DNA of 64,000 bases, taken from assembly GCF_013375935.1 (NCBI RefSeq), contig NZ_CP056117.1:3658001-3722000 (forward strand), given 5' to 3'. The notes below the pieces were generated by a model. It saw only the letters and a program-made list of their open reading frames with translations. It was not told the origin of the DNA and ran no database searches. Positions 1-7,500 of this stretch are shown here, one piece after another. A program made the translations under genes and the position numbers. Position 1 is the stretch's first letter, and the number at the start of each line of letters is the position of its first letter. This DNA comes from Enterobacter cloacae (GTDB lineage: Bacteria > Pseudomonadota > Gammaproteobacteria > Enterobacterales > Enterobacteriaceae).

Positions 1-938
1 ATGTTAACGAGACGTACGGTTTCGATCTTGAATTTTTCGACTTTCTGCTGACTGAAAAGACGGCAAAAACGGCCCACGGCTGCGAAGGCGTTTGTATCTT
101 CGTAAACGATGACGGCAGCCGACCGGTGCTGGAGGAGTTGAAAAAGCAGGGCGTGAAGTACGTTGCCCTGCGCTGCGCGGGCTTTAACAACGTCGATCTT
201 GATGCCGCCAAAGAGCTGGGCCTGAAGGTGGTTCGCGTCCCGGCCTACTCTCCGGAAGCGGTTGCCGAGCATGCCGTCGGCATGATGATGTCGCTCAACC
301 GTCGTATTCACCGTGCCTATCAGCGCACCCGTGATGCCAACTTCTCTCTGGAAGGGCTGACCGGCTTTACCATGTACGGTAAAACCGCAGGCGTAATCGG
401 TACCGGCAAAATCGGCGTGGCCGCCCTTCGCATTCTGAAAGGTTTCGGCATGCGCCTGCTGGCGTTCGATCCGTACCCAAGCGCGGCTGCGCTGGAGCTG
501 GGCGTGGAGTATGTCGATCTGAAAACGCTTTTCTCCCAGTCTGACGTCATCTCCCTGCACTGCCCGCTGACGCCGGAAAACTACCATCTGCTTAACCAGT
601 CGGCATTCGATCAGATGAAAGACGGCGTGATGATTATCAACACCAGCCGCGGCGGGCTGATTGATTCTCAGGCCGCTATTGAAGCGCTGAAAACGCAGAA
701 AATTGGCGCGCTGGGGATGGACGTGTATGAGAACGAACGCGATCTGTTCTTTGAGGATAAATCTAACGACGTGATCCAGGACGACGTGTTCCGTCGCCTG
801 TCGGCCTGCCACAACGTGCTGTTTACCGGTCATCAGGCGTTCCTGACCGCCGAAGCGCTGATCAGCATCTCGGAAACCACGCTGGGGAATTTGCAGCAGC
901 TCGAAAAAGGTGAAGCGTGTCCTAACGCGATCGTTTAA
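1..938 (+). CDS. ldhA: D-lactate dehydrogenase LdhA, 5' end missing
   Basis: Fermentative NADH-dependent D-lactate dehydrogenase, a cytoplasmic enzyme that reduces pyruvate to D-lactate during anaerobic growth. The reading frame is already open at base 3 (VNETYGFDLEFF...), so roughly the first 17 codons of a protein of about 329 residues lie outside the window. Visible family features are the Rossmann motif GVIGTGKIG, the NTSRGGLID segment and the GHQAFLT catalytic-His region. The sequence is almost colinear with E. coli LdhA to its C-terminus (PNAIV). An internal ATG/CTG start would be wrong because homology extends upstream to the window edge. A GGCCGGG/CCCGGCC hairpin follows the stop. Confidence 0.97.
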   Translation, partial: VNETYGFDLEFFDFLLTEKTAKTAHGCEGVCIFVNDDGSRPVLEELKKQGVKYVALRCAGFNNVDLDAAKELGLKVVRVPAYSPEAVAEHAVGMMMSLNRRIHRAYQRTRDANFSLEGLTGFTMYGKTAGVIGTGKIGVAALRILKGFGMRLLAFDPYPSAAALELGVEYVDLKTLFSQSDVISLHCPLTPENYHLLNQSAFDQMKDGVMIINTSRGGLIDSQAAIEALKTQKIGALGMDVYENERDLFFEDKSNDVIQDDVFRRLSACHNVLFTGHQAFLTAEALISISETTLGNLQQLEKGEACPNAIV

Positions 939-946
939 GCCAGTCT

Positions 947-975
947 GGCCGGGTGGCGGTTACCTCTGCCCGGCC
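947..975 (+). terminator. GC-rich hairpin after ldhA
   Basis: GGCCGGG at 947 pairs with CCCGGCC at 969, nine bases after the ldhA stop. No U-run follows, so it may act as a weak terminator or an mRNA-end stabiliser. The rest of the 939-1211 spacer shows nothing else I can name. Confidence 0.4.
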
Positions 976-1211
976 GATAATAAGCCCATCGGAAAAATAA
1001 CGGTGCCCCGGCTGGCAGAGGGGATATTTCGTTTAAAAATAAATAACGACCGCGTAAAACAAATCTACAACTGTTTTCAGGAAGCCGTTCTACACTTTAA
1101 GCGGATATATCGGTAATAAGATTAATATAAGACAATTTTATTACGTCCTTAAATGCCGGGCTATTTACGTAGCCTTCACACATTGTTGCCATTAGCGGAG
1201 GAGTCTGAAAT

Positions 1212-2048
1212 ATGGCATTCGTAACAACGAAAGATGGTGTCAGTATTTATTACAAAGACTGGGGCCCGAAGGATGCGCAGCCCATCGTTTTCCATCACGG
1301 CTGGCCGCTGAGCGCCGATGACTGGGATAACCAGATGCTCTTTTTCCTTGCAGAAGGCTTCCGCGTCATCGCCATCGACCGTCGCGGTCATGGTCGTTCC
1401 GATCAGGTGAGTGAAGGCCACGATATGGATCATTATGCCGCCGACGCATCGGCGGTGGTCGAAAGCCTGGATTTGCGTAATGCCGTGCACGTCGGCCACT
1501 CCACCGGCGGAGGCCAGGTCGCCAGATACGTTGCGAAGTACGGCCAGCCTCAGGGCCGCGTGGCCAAAGCGGTCCTGGTCAGCGCCGTTCCTCCGCTGAT
1601 GGTAAAAACGGACGCTAACCCCGGCGGAACGCCCATTGAGGTGTTCGACGGCTTCCGCCAGGCGCTGGCAGCTAACCGCGCCCAGTTTTACCTCGACGTC
1701 GCCAGCGGCCCTTTCTATGGCTTTAACCGGGCCGGGGCAGACGTTTCGCAGGGCACGATACAGAACTGGTGGCGTCAGGGAATGATCGGTAGCGCCAAAG
1801 CCCACTATGAGGGCATTAAGGCGTTTTCAGAGACCGACCAGACGGACGATCTCAAAGCCATTACGGTGCCTGTCCTGGTGTTGCAGGGCGATGACGACCA
1901 GGTCGTGCCGTATAAAAATGCCGCCCTTCTGCAGGACAAGCTGCTCGCAAACAGCGAGCTTAAAATTTATCCGGGCTTCCCGCACGGGATGCATACCACG
2001 CATGCCGATACCATAAACGCCGATATCCTGGCATTTATTCGCTCATAA
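1212..2048 (+). CDS. Alpha/beta hydrolase, cofactor-free haloperoxidase-like
   Basis: A 278-residue cytoplasmic alpha/beta-fold hydrolase of the non-heme chloroperoxidase/arylesterase group. The nucleophile elbow GHSTGGG places Ser97. The likely acid is Asp229 in GDDDQVVP and the likely base is His258 in GFPHGM. The oxyanion-hole segment HHGWPLS is present near residue 28. Family members act as esterases or perhydrolases, and haloperoxidase activity is usually incidental; the true substrate is unknown. There is no signal peptide. GGAG lies just before the ATG. It appears monocistronic and ends at a strong terminator (2069-2097). Confidence 0.88.
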   Translation: MAFVTTKDGVSIYYKDWGPKDAQPIVFHHGWPLSADDWDNQMLFFLAEGFRVIAIDRRGHGRSDQVSEGHDMDHYAADASAVVESLDLRNAVHVGHSTGGGQVARYVAKYGQPQGRVAKAVLVSAVPPLMVKTDANPGGTPIEVFDGFRQALAANRAQFYLDVASGPFYGFNRAGADVSQGTIQNWWRQGMIGSAKAHYEGIKAFSETDQTDDLKAITVPVLVLQGDDDQVVPYKNAALLQDKLLANSELKIYPGFPHGMHTTHADTINADILAFIRS

Positions 2049-2068
2049 AGACGATGATTATGCATATA

Positions 2069-2097
2069 AAACCGGGCGGCACGCCCGGTTCTCTTTT
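2069..2097 (+). terminator. Rho-independent terminator of the hydrolase gene
   Basis: AACCGGGCG and CGCCCGGTT form a 9-bp stem about 21 bases after the stop codon, followed by CTCTTTT. Confidence 0.85.
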
Positions 2098-2128
2098 GCA
2101 CGAGGGGCATTTTGGGCTGAGCATAAGC

Positions 2129-2155
2129 AAAAAACCCGCCGGAAGCGGGTTTTTG
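2129..2155. terminator. Bidirectional terminator
   Basis: AAAACCCGC and GCGGGTTTT flank a short loop, with A- and T-runs on both sides. It sits between the convergent hydrolase gene and the DUF1471 gene and can serve both strands. Confidence 0.85.
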
Positions 2156-2170
2156 TAGTAGCCATGAAGA

Positions 2171-2449
2171 TTATTTGAACACTTCAGCTACGGCCTGGAA
2201 ATTAGGGCCATGCTCACGAGCGGCAATGATGACGTAGTATTTCCCGCCCTTCTCGTCTGCCAGTTTTGAGAGTTTTTCATGAAGATCGGAAGGTGAAGAA
2301 ATTTGTCCACCTGAAGCCCCTACGGTTACATTACCCAGGTATTCCAGCTTGAAGTGGTGCGCTTCATCCTTGGAAATCATATCTGCCGCAGATGCGCCAA
2401 AGCTTGCTACCGTTAAAGCCAGTACAGTCCCTAATAGTGCCTTTTTCAT
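2171..2449 (-). CDS. Small exported DUF1471 (YdgH/BhsA/McbA) protein
   Basis: A 92-residue protein with a clear signal peptide (MKKALLGTVLALTVASFGASA, cut before ADM) and one DUF1471 domain of about 60 residues (FKLEYLGNVTVGASGG ... YYVIIAAREHGPNFQAVAEVF). Family members in enterobacteria are periplasmic or envelope-associated and are often stress-induced (BhsA, McbA, YhcN); the molecular role is poorly known. The ATG is preceded by GGAGGAATGAT on the coding strand. Length and domain are typical of the family. Confidence 0.9.
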   Translation of the reverse strand: MKKALLGTVLALTVASFGASAADMISKDEAHHFKLEYLGNVTVGASGGQISSPSDLHEKLSKLADEKGGKYYVIIAAREHGPNFQAVAEVFK

Positions 2450-2682
2450 ATCATTCCTCCTGTGGATGTATCTTCCTGTTTAACATTAGCGCTAAATATG
2501 TAAACGAGCCGGGTCATTTTCACAAAGGGATTACGCGATGCTTCAGTTCCTGGCTTTTATTCCTCACCACGCGGGCTCAGCAGCTTCATCTACTATACTG
2601 ACCGATGCAGTTGTCATTTATCCGCGCGGTTACGCGTAAAGTAACGAAAACTCACCTGTACCATGACCATCAGGAGAACAAT

Positions 2683-3276
2683 ATGCACACGAGTAAAACC
2701 CTGAAAAGGGTGCTAGCCGTATCAGTAGCTGCAGCGATGTTCAGCACCGTTGGCGTACAAGCCCAGACGACGAACGCCGCGCAAACCAGCGCTGCGGGCC
2801 AGGCTCAATCGGGCGCTAAGCTAAGCTCCGGCGACGAAAACGCGTTGAAGGACATGGCGCAGGCCAACATTAACGAAGTGGCCGCCGCCAAACTTGCCCT
2901 GAGCAAGGCCCAGAGCAGCGAAGTGAAAACATTCGCTCAGAAGATGGTCGACGATCACGGTGCCGCCCTCACCAAAGTCCAGGCCGTTGCCCGGCAAAAG
3001 GGTGTAGAACTGCCGACCGAGCCGGACGTTGCGCATAAGGACCTGACCCGTAAGCTGGAAAACCAGAGCGGCGACGCCTTTGACAAGATGTATATGGAAT
3101 ATGCCGGCGTGAAAGACCACCAGATGGTGCTGTCGAAGCTGCAAAAGGATGCCAGCAAGATCGACGATCCGGACGTGAAGGCCCTGGCTAACGAGCATAC
3201 TCCGGTCGTTGAGCAGCATCTGAAGACCGCCGAGCAAATGTCGGTGCCGTCCGGCGCGTCAGCGGACAAAAAGTAA
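2683..3276 (+). CDS. Exported DUF4142 protein
   Basis: I place the start at 2683 because AGGAG (2672-2676) lies 6 bases upstream and a signal peptide follows directly (MHTSKTLKRVLAVSVAAAMFSTVGVQA, cut before QTT); the in-frame ATG at 2605 would put 26 extra residues before it. The mature protein of about 170 residues is one DUF4142 domain, an all-helical ferritin-like-looking fold (DENALKDMAQANINEVAAAKLALSKAQ..., QKMVDDHGAA..., EHTPVVEQHLKTAEQM). Family members are predicted periplasmic or outer-membrane-associated proteins of unknown function. The C-terminal tail is Ala/Ser/Lys rich. The gene stands alone and ends at a GTGGGGCC hairpin. Confidence 0.88.
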   Translation: MHTSKTLKRVLAVSVAAAMFSTVGVQAQTTNAAQTSAAGQAQSGAKLSSGDENALKDMAQANINEVAAAKLALSKAQSSEVKTFAQKMVDDHGAALTKVQAVARQKGVELPTEPDVAHKDLTRKLENQSGDAFDKMYMEYAGVKDHQMVLSKLQKDASKIDDPDVKALANEHTPVVEQHLKTAEQMSVPSGASADKK

Positions 3277-3321
3277 GTGTCGCAGCAGCATGGCGCGCCC
3301 CGAGCGCGCTGACCCAAAAAA

Positions 3322-3341
3322 GTGGGGCCCGCAGGCCCCAC
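3322..3341. terminator. Hairpin between convergent genes
   Basis: GTGGGGCC/GGCCCCAC stem with a short loop, preceded by an A-run and followed by GCGCATTTC. It is shared by the DUF4142 gene (+) and the PQQ dehydrogenase gene (-). Confidence 0.7.
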
Positions 3342-3368
3342 GCGCATTTCTACTCTCCCGGGTGAATG

Positions 3369-5465
3369 TTATTCAGGCAGCGCGTAGACCACCACCTGGT
3401 CTCCCACCTGATCCTTCAGGATAGTGTTCCCGCCCGCCACGAACGCCACGTACTGACGGCCTTTATATTCATAGACCGACGGGTTCGCGACCGCCGGGGC
3501 TTCAACCTGATCGGACCACAGCTCTTCTCCGCTCTCAACCGAGTAGGCACGCACTTTGGCATCCATTGAGGCGCCGATAAAGATCACCCCGCCCGCCGTC
3601 ACGGCCGGACCACCGATGGTAGGTGAACCCCAGCCTTCCGGCATAAAGAAGCCATACTGCTGGGATGCGCCAACCGGACGACGCCATTTCACATCGCCCG
3701 TGTGCATGTCCAGCGCCACGATTTCGCCAAACGGTGGCTGCCAGCACGGCATGCCCAGCCAGTTATCGGCCACCAGCAGGCGCATACCGTACGGGGCCCC
3801 TTCCTGCGGCGCAAAGCCGCTTTCGTTTCCGGCGGTTTTATCCGCCTTATCGTAATCCTCGCGGCTGTAGAGCTTCACGTACTGGACGATATGCGAGGTG
3901 TTGACGATGGCGATCTGCTTTTGCGGATCGAACGCAACCCCGCCCCACTGCACGCCGCCGGCGCTATCGGGATAGGTTAACGCGCCCTCGCCTTTGGTGG
4001 TGGGCGGCGTATACATTCCCTCATAGGTCAGGTTGTCCCACAGGCGGGAGCACTGGCCGGCACCGACGATATCCGCCAGCTTCCAGATTTTTGGCTTTTT
4101 CGACTGGTCGAGCAGCGGCGCGGGCCTGGTTGGGAACGGCTGCGTGGGCGAGAGAACTTCGCCCTGCACCGAACCGTCGCCCTGCGGAACCGGACGTTCT
4201 TCGATTGGCCATACGTCCTCCCCCGTCAGGCGGTTAACCACAAACAGGAAGCCCTGCTTGGTGGCCTGCACCAGCGCCGGGATCTTTTTGCCGTCTACGG
4301 TGATATCCATCAGCGTCGGCGCGGAGTTGATATCGTAATCCCAGACGTCGTGGTGTACCCACTGGCGGGACCAGACCACCTTACCCGTGTTGATGTCCAG
4401 CGCGGTGGTCGAAGTGCCGAGGGGAATCGCGTCGACGCGGTTGCCGCCCCAGTAGTTGGGCGACGGCGATGAGACCGGCAGATAGACCAGGCCATTGGCC
4501 TCATCCGCGGACATGTGCGTCCAGACGTTGGCGGTACCGGTACGCTTGCGGATCGCTTCCGGGATCGCGTCAAAGGTCCATTCACGCTCGCCGGTCCGGG
4601 CATTGATGGAGAATACGGTACCCGGAGGCGCTTCGGCATAGGCCCAGTCTTTACCGGCCCAGCCCACCAGCAGATGGTCGCCGACCACGGTTGGCGGCTG
4701 CAGGATAGAGAGCGGATACCTGGCGTTAATGGTGTTCCACTGGTTCACGTCCAGCACGCCGTTGTCCGCAAAGCCGCTGCACGGCTTGCCTGAATCGGCG
4801 TCCAGCGCGAAGAGCTTGCCGTCAACGGTGCCCATATAGACGATCTTCTGGCATGCCTGGCCGTTCACCGGGTTTTTTGCCTGCCAGTAGGACACGCCGC
4901 GGTTCTTCAGTACCGGCTGGGTCAGCGCCTTGCGCGAGGATTTGGTGTCATAGTGCCACTTCTCTTTACCCGTGCCCGGATCCAGCGCAATCAGGCGATC
5001 GAAAGGTGTGCCGATGTAGAGGGTGTCGTTGGCGAAAATGGGCGTGGCGGACCAGACTGTGGCGGGCGTATCGCCTTTTCCATCCGAGACGTCGCCGGTA
5101 TGGAACTCCCAGATTTTCGTTAATTTGCCGACGTTTTCCGCCGTGATTTGGGTCAGCGGGCTGTATTTTTGCGCGTTAAGCTGCCCATGGAAGCTGTCCC
5201 AGGTGGCGGTGGAAGGCACCAGCGGCGTTGCCGGCTGGCTGGTCGAAGCGACTTTTTGCCCACTACCGTTGCCGGTTGAGGCATCGTCCGTGGTTTTTGT
5301 CGTCCCTGGCGCCTGCCGATCGGCCGCATCAATATCAAGCGAATCCTGGGTGCCCTGAGAGGCCTCGGCGGCCTTATCCTGGGCCTGTAGCGCGAACGGG
5401 GCGACCAGCAGCGCCAGCGCCGTCATGCCGACCTTCAGGAAGGGATAATACTTATCGTTATGCAC
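3369..5465 (-). CDS. Exported PQQ-dependent glucose/quinate-type dehydrogenase, catalytic subunit
   Basis: A 698-residue periplasmic quinoprotein. A signal peptide (about residues 1-28, ...LVAPFALQAQ) is followed by a low-complexity Ser/Thr/Asp linker to about residue 85 and then an eight-bladed PQQ propeller colinear with the C-terminal domain of E. coli Gcd (WDSFHGQLNAQKYSPL, RLIALDPGTGKEKWHYD, WGGNRVDAIPLGTST, HHDVWDYDI near 371-379, GGPAVTAGGVIFIGA). The catalytic Asp region HHDxWDxD is kept. The residue aligned with Gcd His262 (CTAHQR) is Phe155 (GTPFDR), so the substrate may differ from glucose. Gcd carries its own five-helix membrane domain; here that part is a separate upstream gene 10 bases away. 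The enzyme would oxidise sugars or cyclic polyols and pass electrons to ubiquinone. PQQ biosynthesis genes are not in the window. Confidence 0.85.
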   Translation of the reverse strand: MHNDKYYPFLKVGMTALALLVAPFALQAQDKAAEASQGTQDSLDIDAADRQAPGTTKTTDDASTGNGSGQKVASTSQPATPLVPSTATWDSFHGQLNAQKYSPLTQITAENVGKLTKIWEFHTGDVSDGKGDTPATVWSATPIFANDTLYIGTPFDRLIALDPGTGKEKWHYDTKSSRKALTQPVLKNRGVSYWQAKNPVNGQACQKIVYMGTVDGKLFALDADSGKPCSGFADNGVLDVNQWNTINARYPLSILQPPTVVGDHLLVGWAGKDWAYAEAPPGTVFSINARTGEREWTFDAIPEAIRKRTGTANVWTHMSADEANGLVYLPVSSPSPNYWGGNRVDAIPLGTSTTALDINTGKVVWSRQWVHHDVWDYDINSAPTLMDITVDGKKIPALVQATKQGFLFVVNRLTGEDVWPIEERPVPQGDGSVQGEVLSPTQPFPTRPAPLLDQSKKPKIWKLADIVGAGQCSRLWDNLTYEGMYTPPTTKGEGALTYPDSAGGVQWGGVAFDPQKQIAIVNTSHIVQYVKLYSREDYDKADKTAGNESGFAPQEGAPYGMRLLVADNWLGMPCWQPPFGEIVALDMHTGDVKWRRPVGASQQYGFFMPEGWGSPTIGGPAVTAGGVIFIGASMDAKVRAYSVESGEELWSDQVEAPAVANPSVYEYKGRQYVAFVAGGNTILKDQVGDQVVVYALPE

Positions 5466-5475
5466 GGGCGGCTCC

Positions 5476-5841
5476 TCAGGCTTTGACGCGTTGATGGTTA
5501 CGGGCTGACGTGCTGCTCAGCATAATCAGACCGATCAGGCCGACCACCATGGCCGCAGTGATGATGTACTGGTGCAGCAGCGCGGCGGCAAAACCCACGC
5601 CCGCCAGCACCACCAGGGTGATAATAATCAGGAAAATGCGCGTTCCGCGACCGGACGCCGCGCGTAGCATAAAGGCCAGTATCGCCAGCACCGCGCTGGC
5701 GATGGCTACGCCCAGTGCGCCAATGGTGCCGGTGACGCCGGTAAGCGGCGTCCACCAGGCGTACAGCGCCACCGCGAAGCCGGTTAACGCGGCCAGCAGC
5801 AGCAAAATGCTGCCGACGCGCGAGGATTGAGAATGATACAT
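5476..5841 (-). CDS. Four-helix membrane protein, probable anchor of the PQQ dehydrogenase
   Basis: A 121-residue integral membrane protein starting MYHSQSSRVGS. The open frame extends upstream to 5964, but that extension (MPPFLTPRCFF...) does not look coding and the helices begin right after 5841. Four hydrophobic segments are visible: residues about 9-30, 36-60, 69-89 and 92-110, followed by a basic tail (ARNHQRVKA). It is 10 bases upstream of the dehydrogenase start, so the two are almost certainly cotranscribed. By position it replaces the N-terminal membrane domain that is fused to the catalytic part in Gcd-type enzymes. Its role as anchor and quinone-binding module is inferred; sequence similarity to the Gcd domain is weak by eye. 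Confidence 0.75.
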   Translation of the reverse strand: MYHSQSSRVGSILLLLAALTGFAVALYAWWTPLTGVTGTIGALGVAIASAVLAILAFMLRAASGRGTRIFLIIITLVVLAGVGFAAALLHQYIITAAMVVGLIGLIMLSSTSARNHQRVKA

Positions 5842-6213
5842 ACCAGGAAGCCCCCTATAAAAATGCAAAATAAACCACCGATAAGGCGTTTTCGTGGATA
5901 TATGCCGCTGCCGTTCGCGCAGACACTCGCTAAAAAAACAACGCGGCGTGAGAAACGGCGGCATATTTCACTAAACGTAACAGAGTATAGAAGAGGATTT
6001 TTTTAAGGGGCGTTTATCCGGCGAGCGCCCTGCTCCACGCTGCGTTCAAAAGGCGGCGTGCTCCGAGAAAAACGCACGGGCGAGATTTAATGTCTGCTTT
6101 GAACGAGGAGCAAACAACGCAATTCCACATGTAAAAACCTACCGGCTTAAAAATTTGGAAATTCAACGGAAATGGTTAAGCTTCTTATAAACATGCTTAA
6201 GGATAGCCAGAAA

Positions 6214-7179
6214 ATGATTGTTAACTGTATGGTCTACCGTTCAGGCCACCCCGCCGAAACCGTAGATATTGAAGATATCAGCGAAGTTATTCAGGACCCC
6301 GATGCGTTTATATGGCTGGGGCTTTGGCAGCCTGAACCGGCGTTTATGTACAAGGTACAGGAGGAGTTCGGTCTGCACGATCTGGCAGTAGAGGATGCGC
6401 TTAACGCACATCAGCGGCCTAAGATAGAGCGTTATGGCAGCTCGGCATTTATCGTTGTGAAGACCGTCAGTGGTCAGGGCGACAATATTGAGTTTGGCGA
6501 AACGCATTTGTTCGTGGGCCGAAACTTCCTTGTTACGGTGCGCCATGGGGCTTCAGAGAGCTACGCGCCTATACGCGCCCGCGCTGCCGAGGCCCCGGAC
6601 ATGCTTTTGCATGGTCCGGCTTATCCCCTTTACTGTATTCTGGACTTCATTGTCGACAGCTATGCAGAGCTGACCGCGCGCCTCAACACAAAGATTGGCG
6701 ATATTGAAGCGACGCTTTTTCACAGTGAATTTGACCGTGAAGCCATTCAGGACGTGTATTCCCTCCGCCGCAATCTGCTCGGGCTTCGCAATGCCGCTCA
6801 GCCCGTAGAAGAAATCTGTACAGAGCTTATCCGCATTCATGAAGAACTCATCCCAAAACCCCTCAGGGCCTATTTCAGAGATATTCAGGATCATGCTCGC
6901 CATGTCGTAACGGACGTAAATGACATGCGTGAGCTGCTTAGCAGCGCGATGCACGTCAACCTGGCTCTGGTTTCAGTGCAGCAAAATGAAGTCGTGAAGA
7001 AACTGGCCGGCTGGGGGGCCATTCTCGTGATCCCGACGGTAGTCTTCAGCATGTATGGTATGAACTTCGAACATATGCCGGAACTGAAGACGCTCTTTGG
7101 CTATCCGGCTACGGTCGCCGTCACGCTGGGAGCCTGTGTATTACTGTGGCTTCGGCTCAAACGCTCTCGCTGGCTTTGA
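6214..7179 (+). CDS. CorA-family divalent cation transporter
   Basis: A 321-residue member of the CorA Mg2+/Co2+ transporter family. The start at 6214 (MIVNCMVYRSG) is preferred over ATGs at 6172 and 6193 because AAGGAT at 6199-6204 lies 9 bases before it and the length then fits the family (about 316). A large cytoplasmic domain with the long pore helix (QEEFGLHDLAVEDALN...HQRPKIERYG, RRNLLGLRNAAQPVEEI) is followed by two C-terminal membrane helices. The selectivity-filter signature YGMNFEHMPEL is intact at the end of the first helix, and the tail is basic (RLKRSRWL). Family members import Mg2+, Co2+ or Ni2+; this may be a second CorA paralogue. It is monocistronic. Confidence 0.9.
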   Translation: MIVNCMVYRSGHPAETVDIEDISEVIQDPDAFIWLGLWQPEPAFMYKVQEEFGLHDLAVEDALNAHQRPKIERYGSSAFIVVKTVSGQGDNIEFGETHLFVGRNFLVTVRHGASESYAPIRARAAEAPDMLLHGPAYPLYCILDFIVDSYAELTARLNTKIGDIEATLFHSEFDREAIQDVYSLRRNLLGLRNAAQPVEEICTELIRIHEELIPKPLRAYFRDIQDHARHVVTDVNDMRELLSSAMHVNLALVSVQQNEVVKKLAGWGAILVIPTVVFSMYGMNFEHMPELKTLFGYPATVAVTLGACVLLWLRLKRSRWL

Positions 7180-7203
7180 TTGATAAGCGGTCTGATAGTT
7201 TTT

Positions 7204-7257
7204 GGTGTCGTGAAGTACGGTAACGCCTCACGCTTACGTCGATTATGCCACGACACC
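7204..7257. repeat. Long inverted repeat downstream of corA-like gene
   Basis: GGTGTCGTG (7204-7212) is perfectly complementary to CACGACACC (7249-7257), and the 36-base interval contains a second imperfect stem (GTAACGC / GCTTAC). No U-run follows, so it is not a standard terminator. The 312-base spacer to the autotransporter is otherwise AT-rich and holds no gene I can support. Confidence 0.55.
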
Positions 7258-7500
7258 CTACCCTCTCCTTTATTTCCCCTGCATATGTCGGTACATCCCT
7301 GTTCATTGAGAACCGGGATCTCCCGCTTTACCGTTTATAAAATACTGCAAAACGAGGCAATTACAGGGCAAGGTCATTCGTTATTACAAATCATCAAGCC
7401 ACATCGATAATTATTATATTTGTTTATGCTTTATTGAGCTCGGGTGTGAATTCATATTGACGGACATAGGCACTAATTTTTTTACACAAGGATGGTTAAT

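Noticed and set aside
910..1116. 68-codon frame overlapping the ldhA end
   Set aside because: It overlaps the conserved ldhA C-terminus and runs through a hairpin; there is no ribosome site and no family resemblance.
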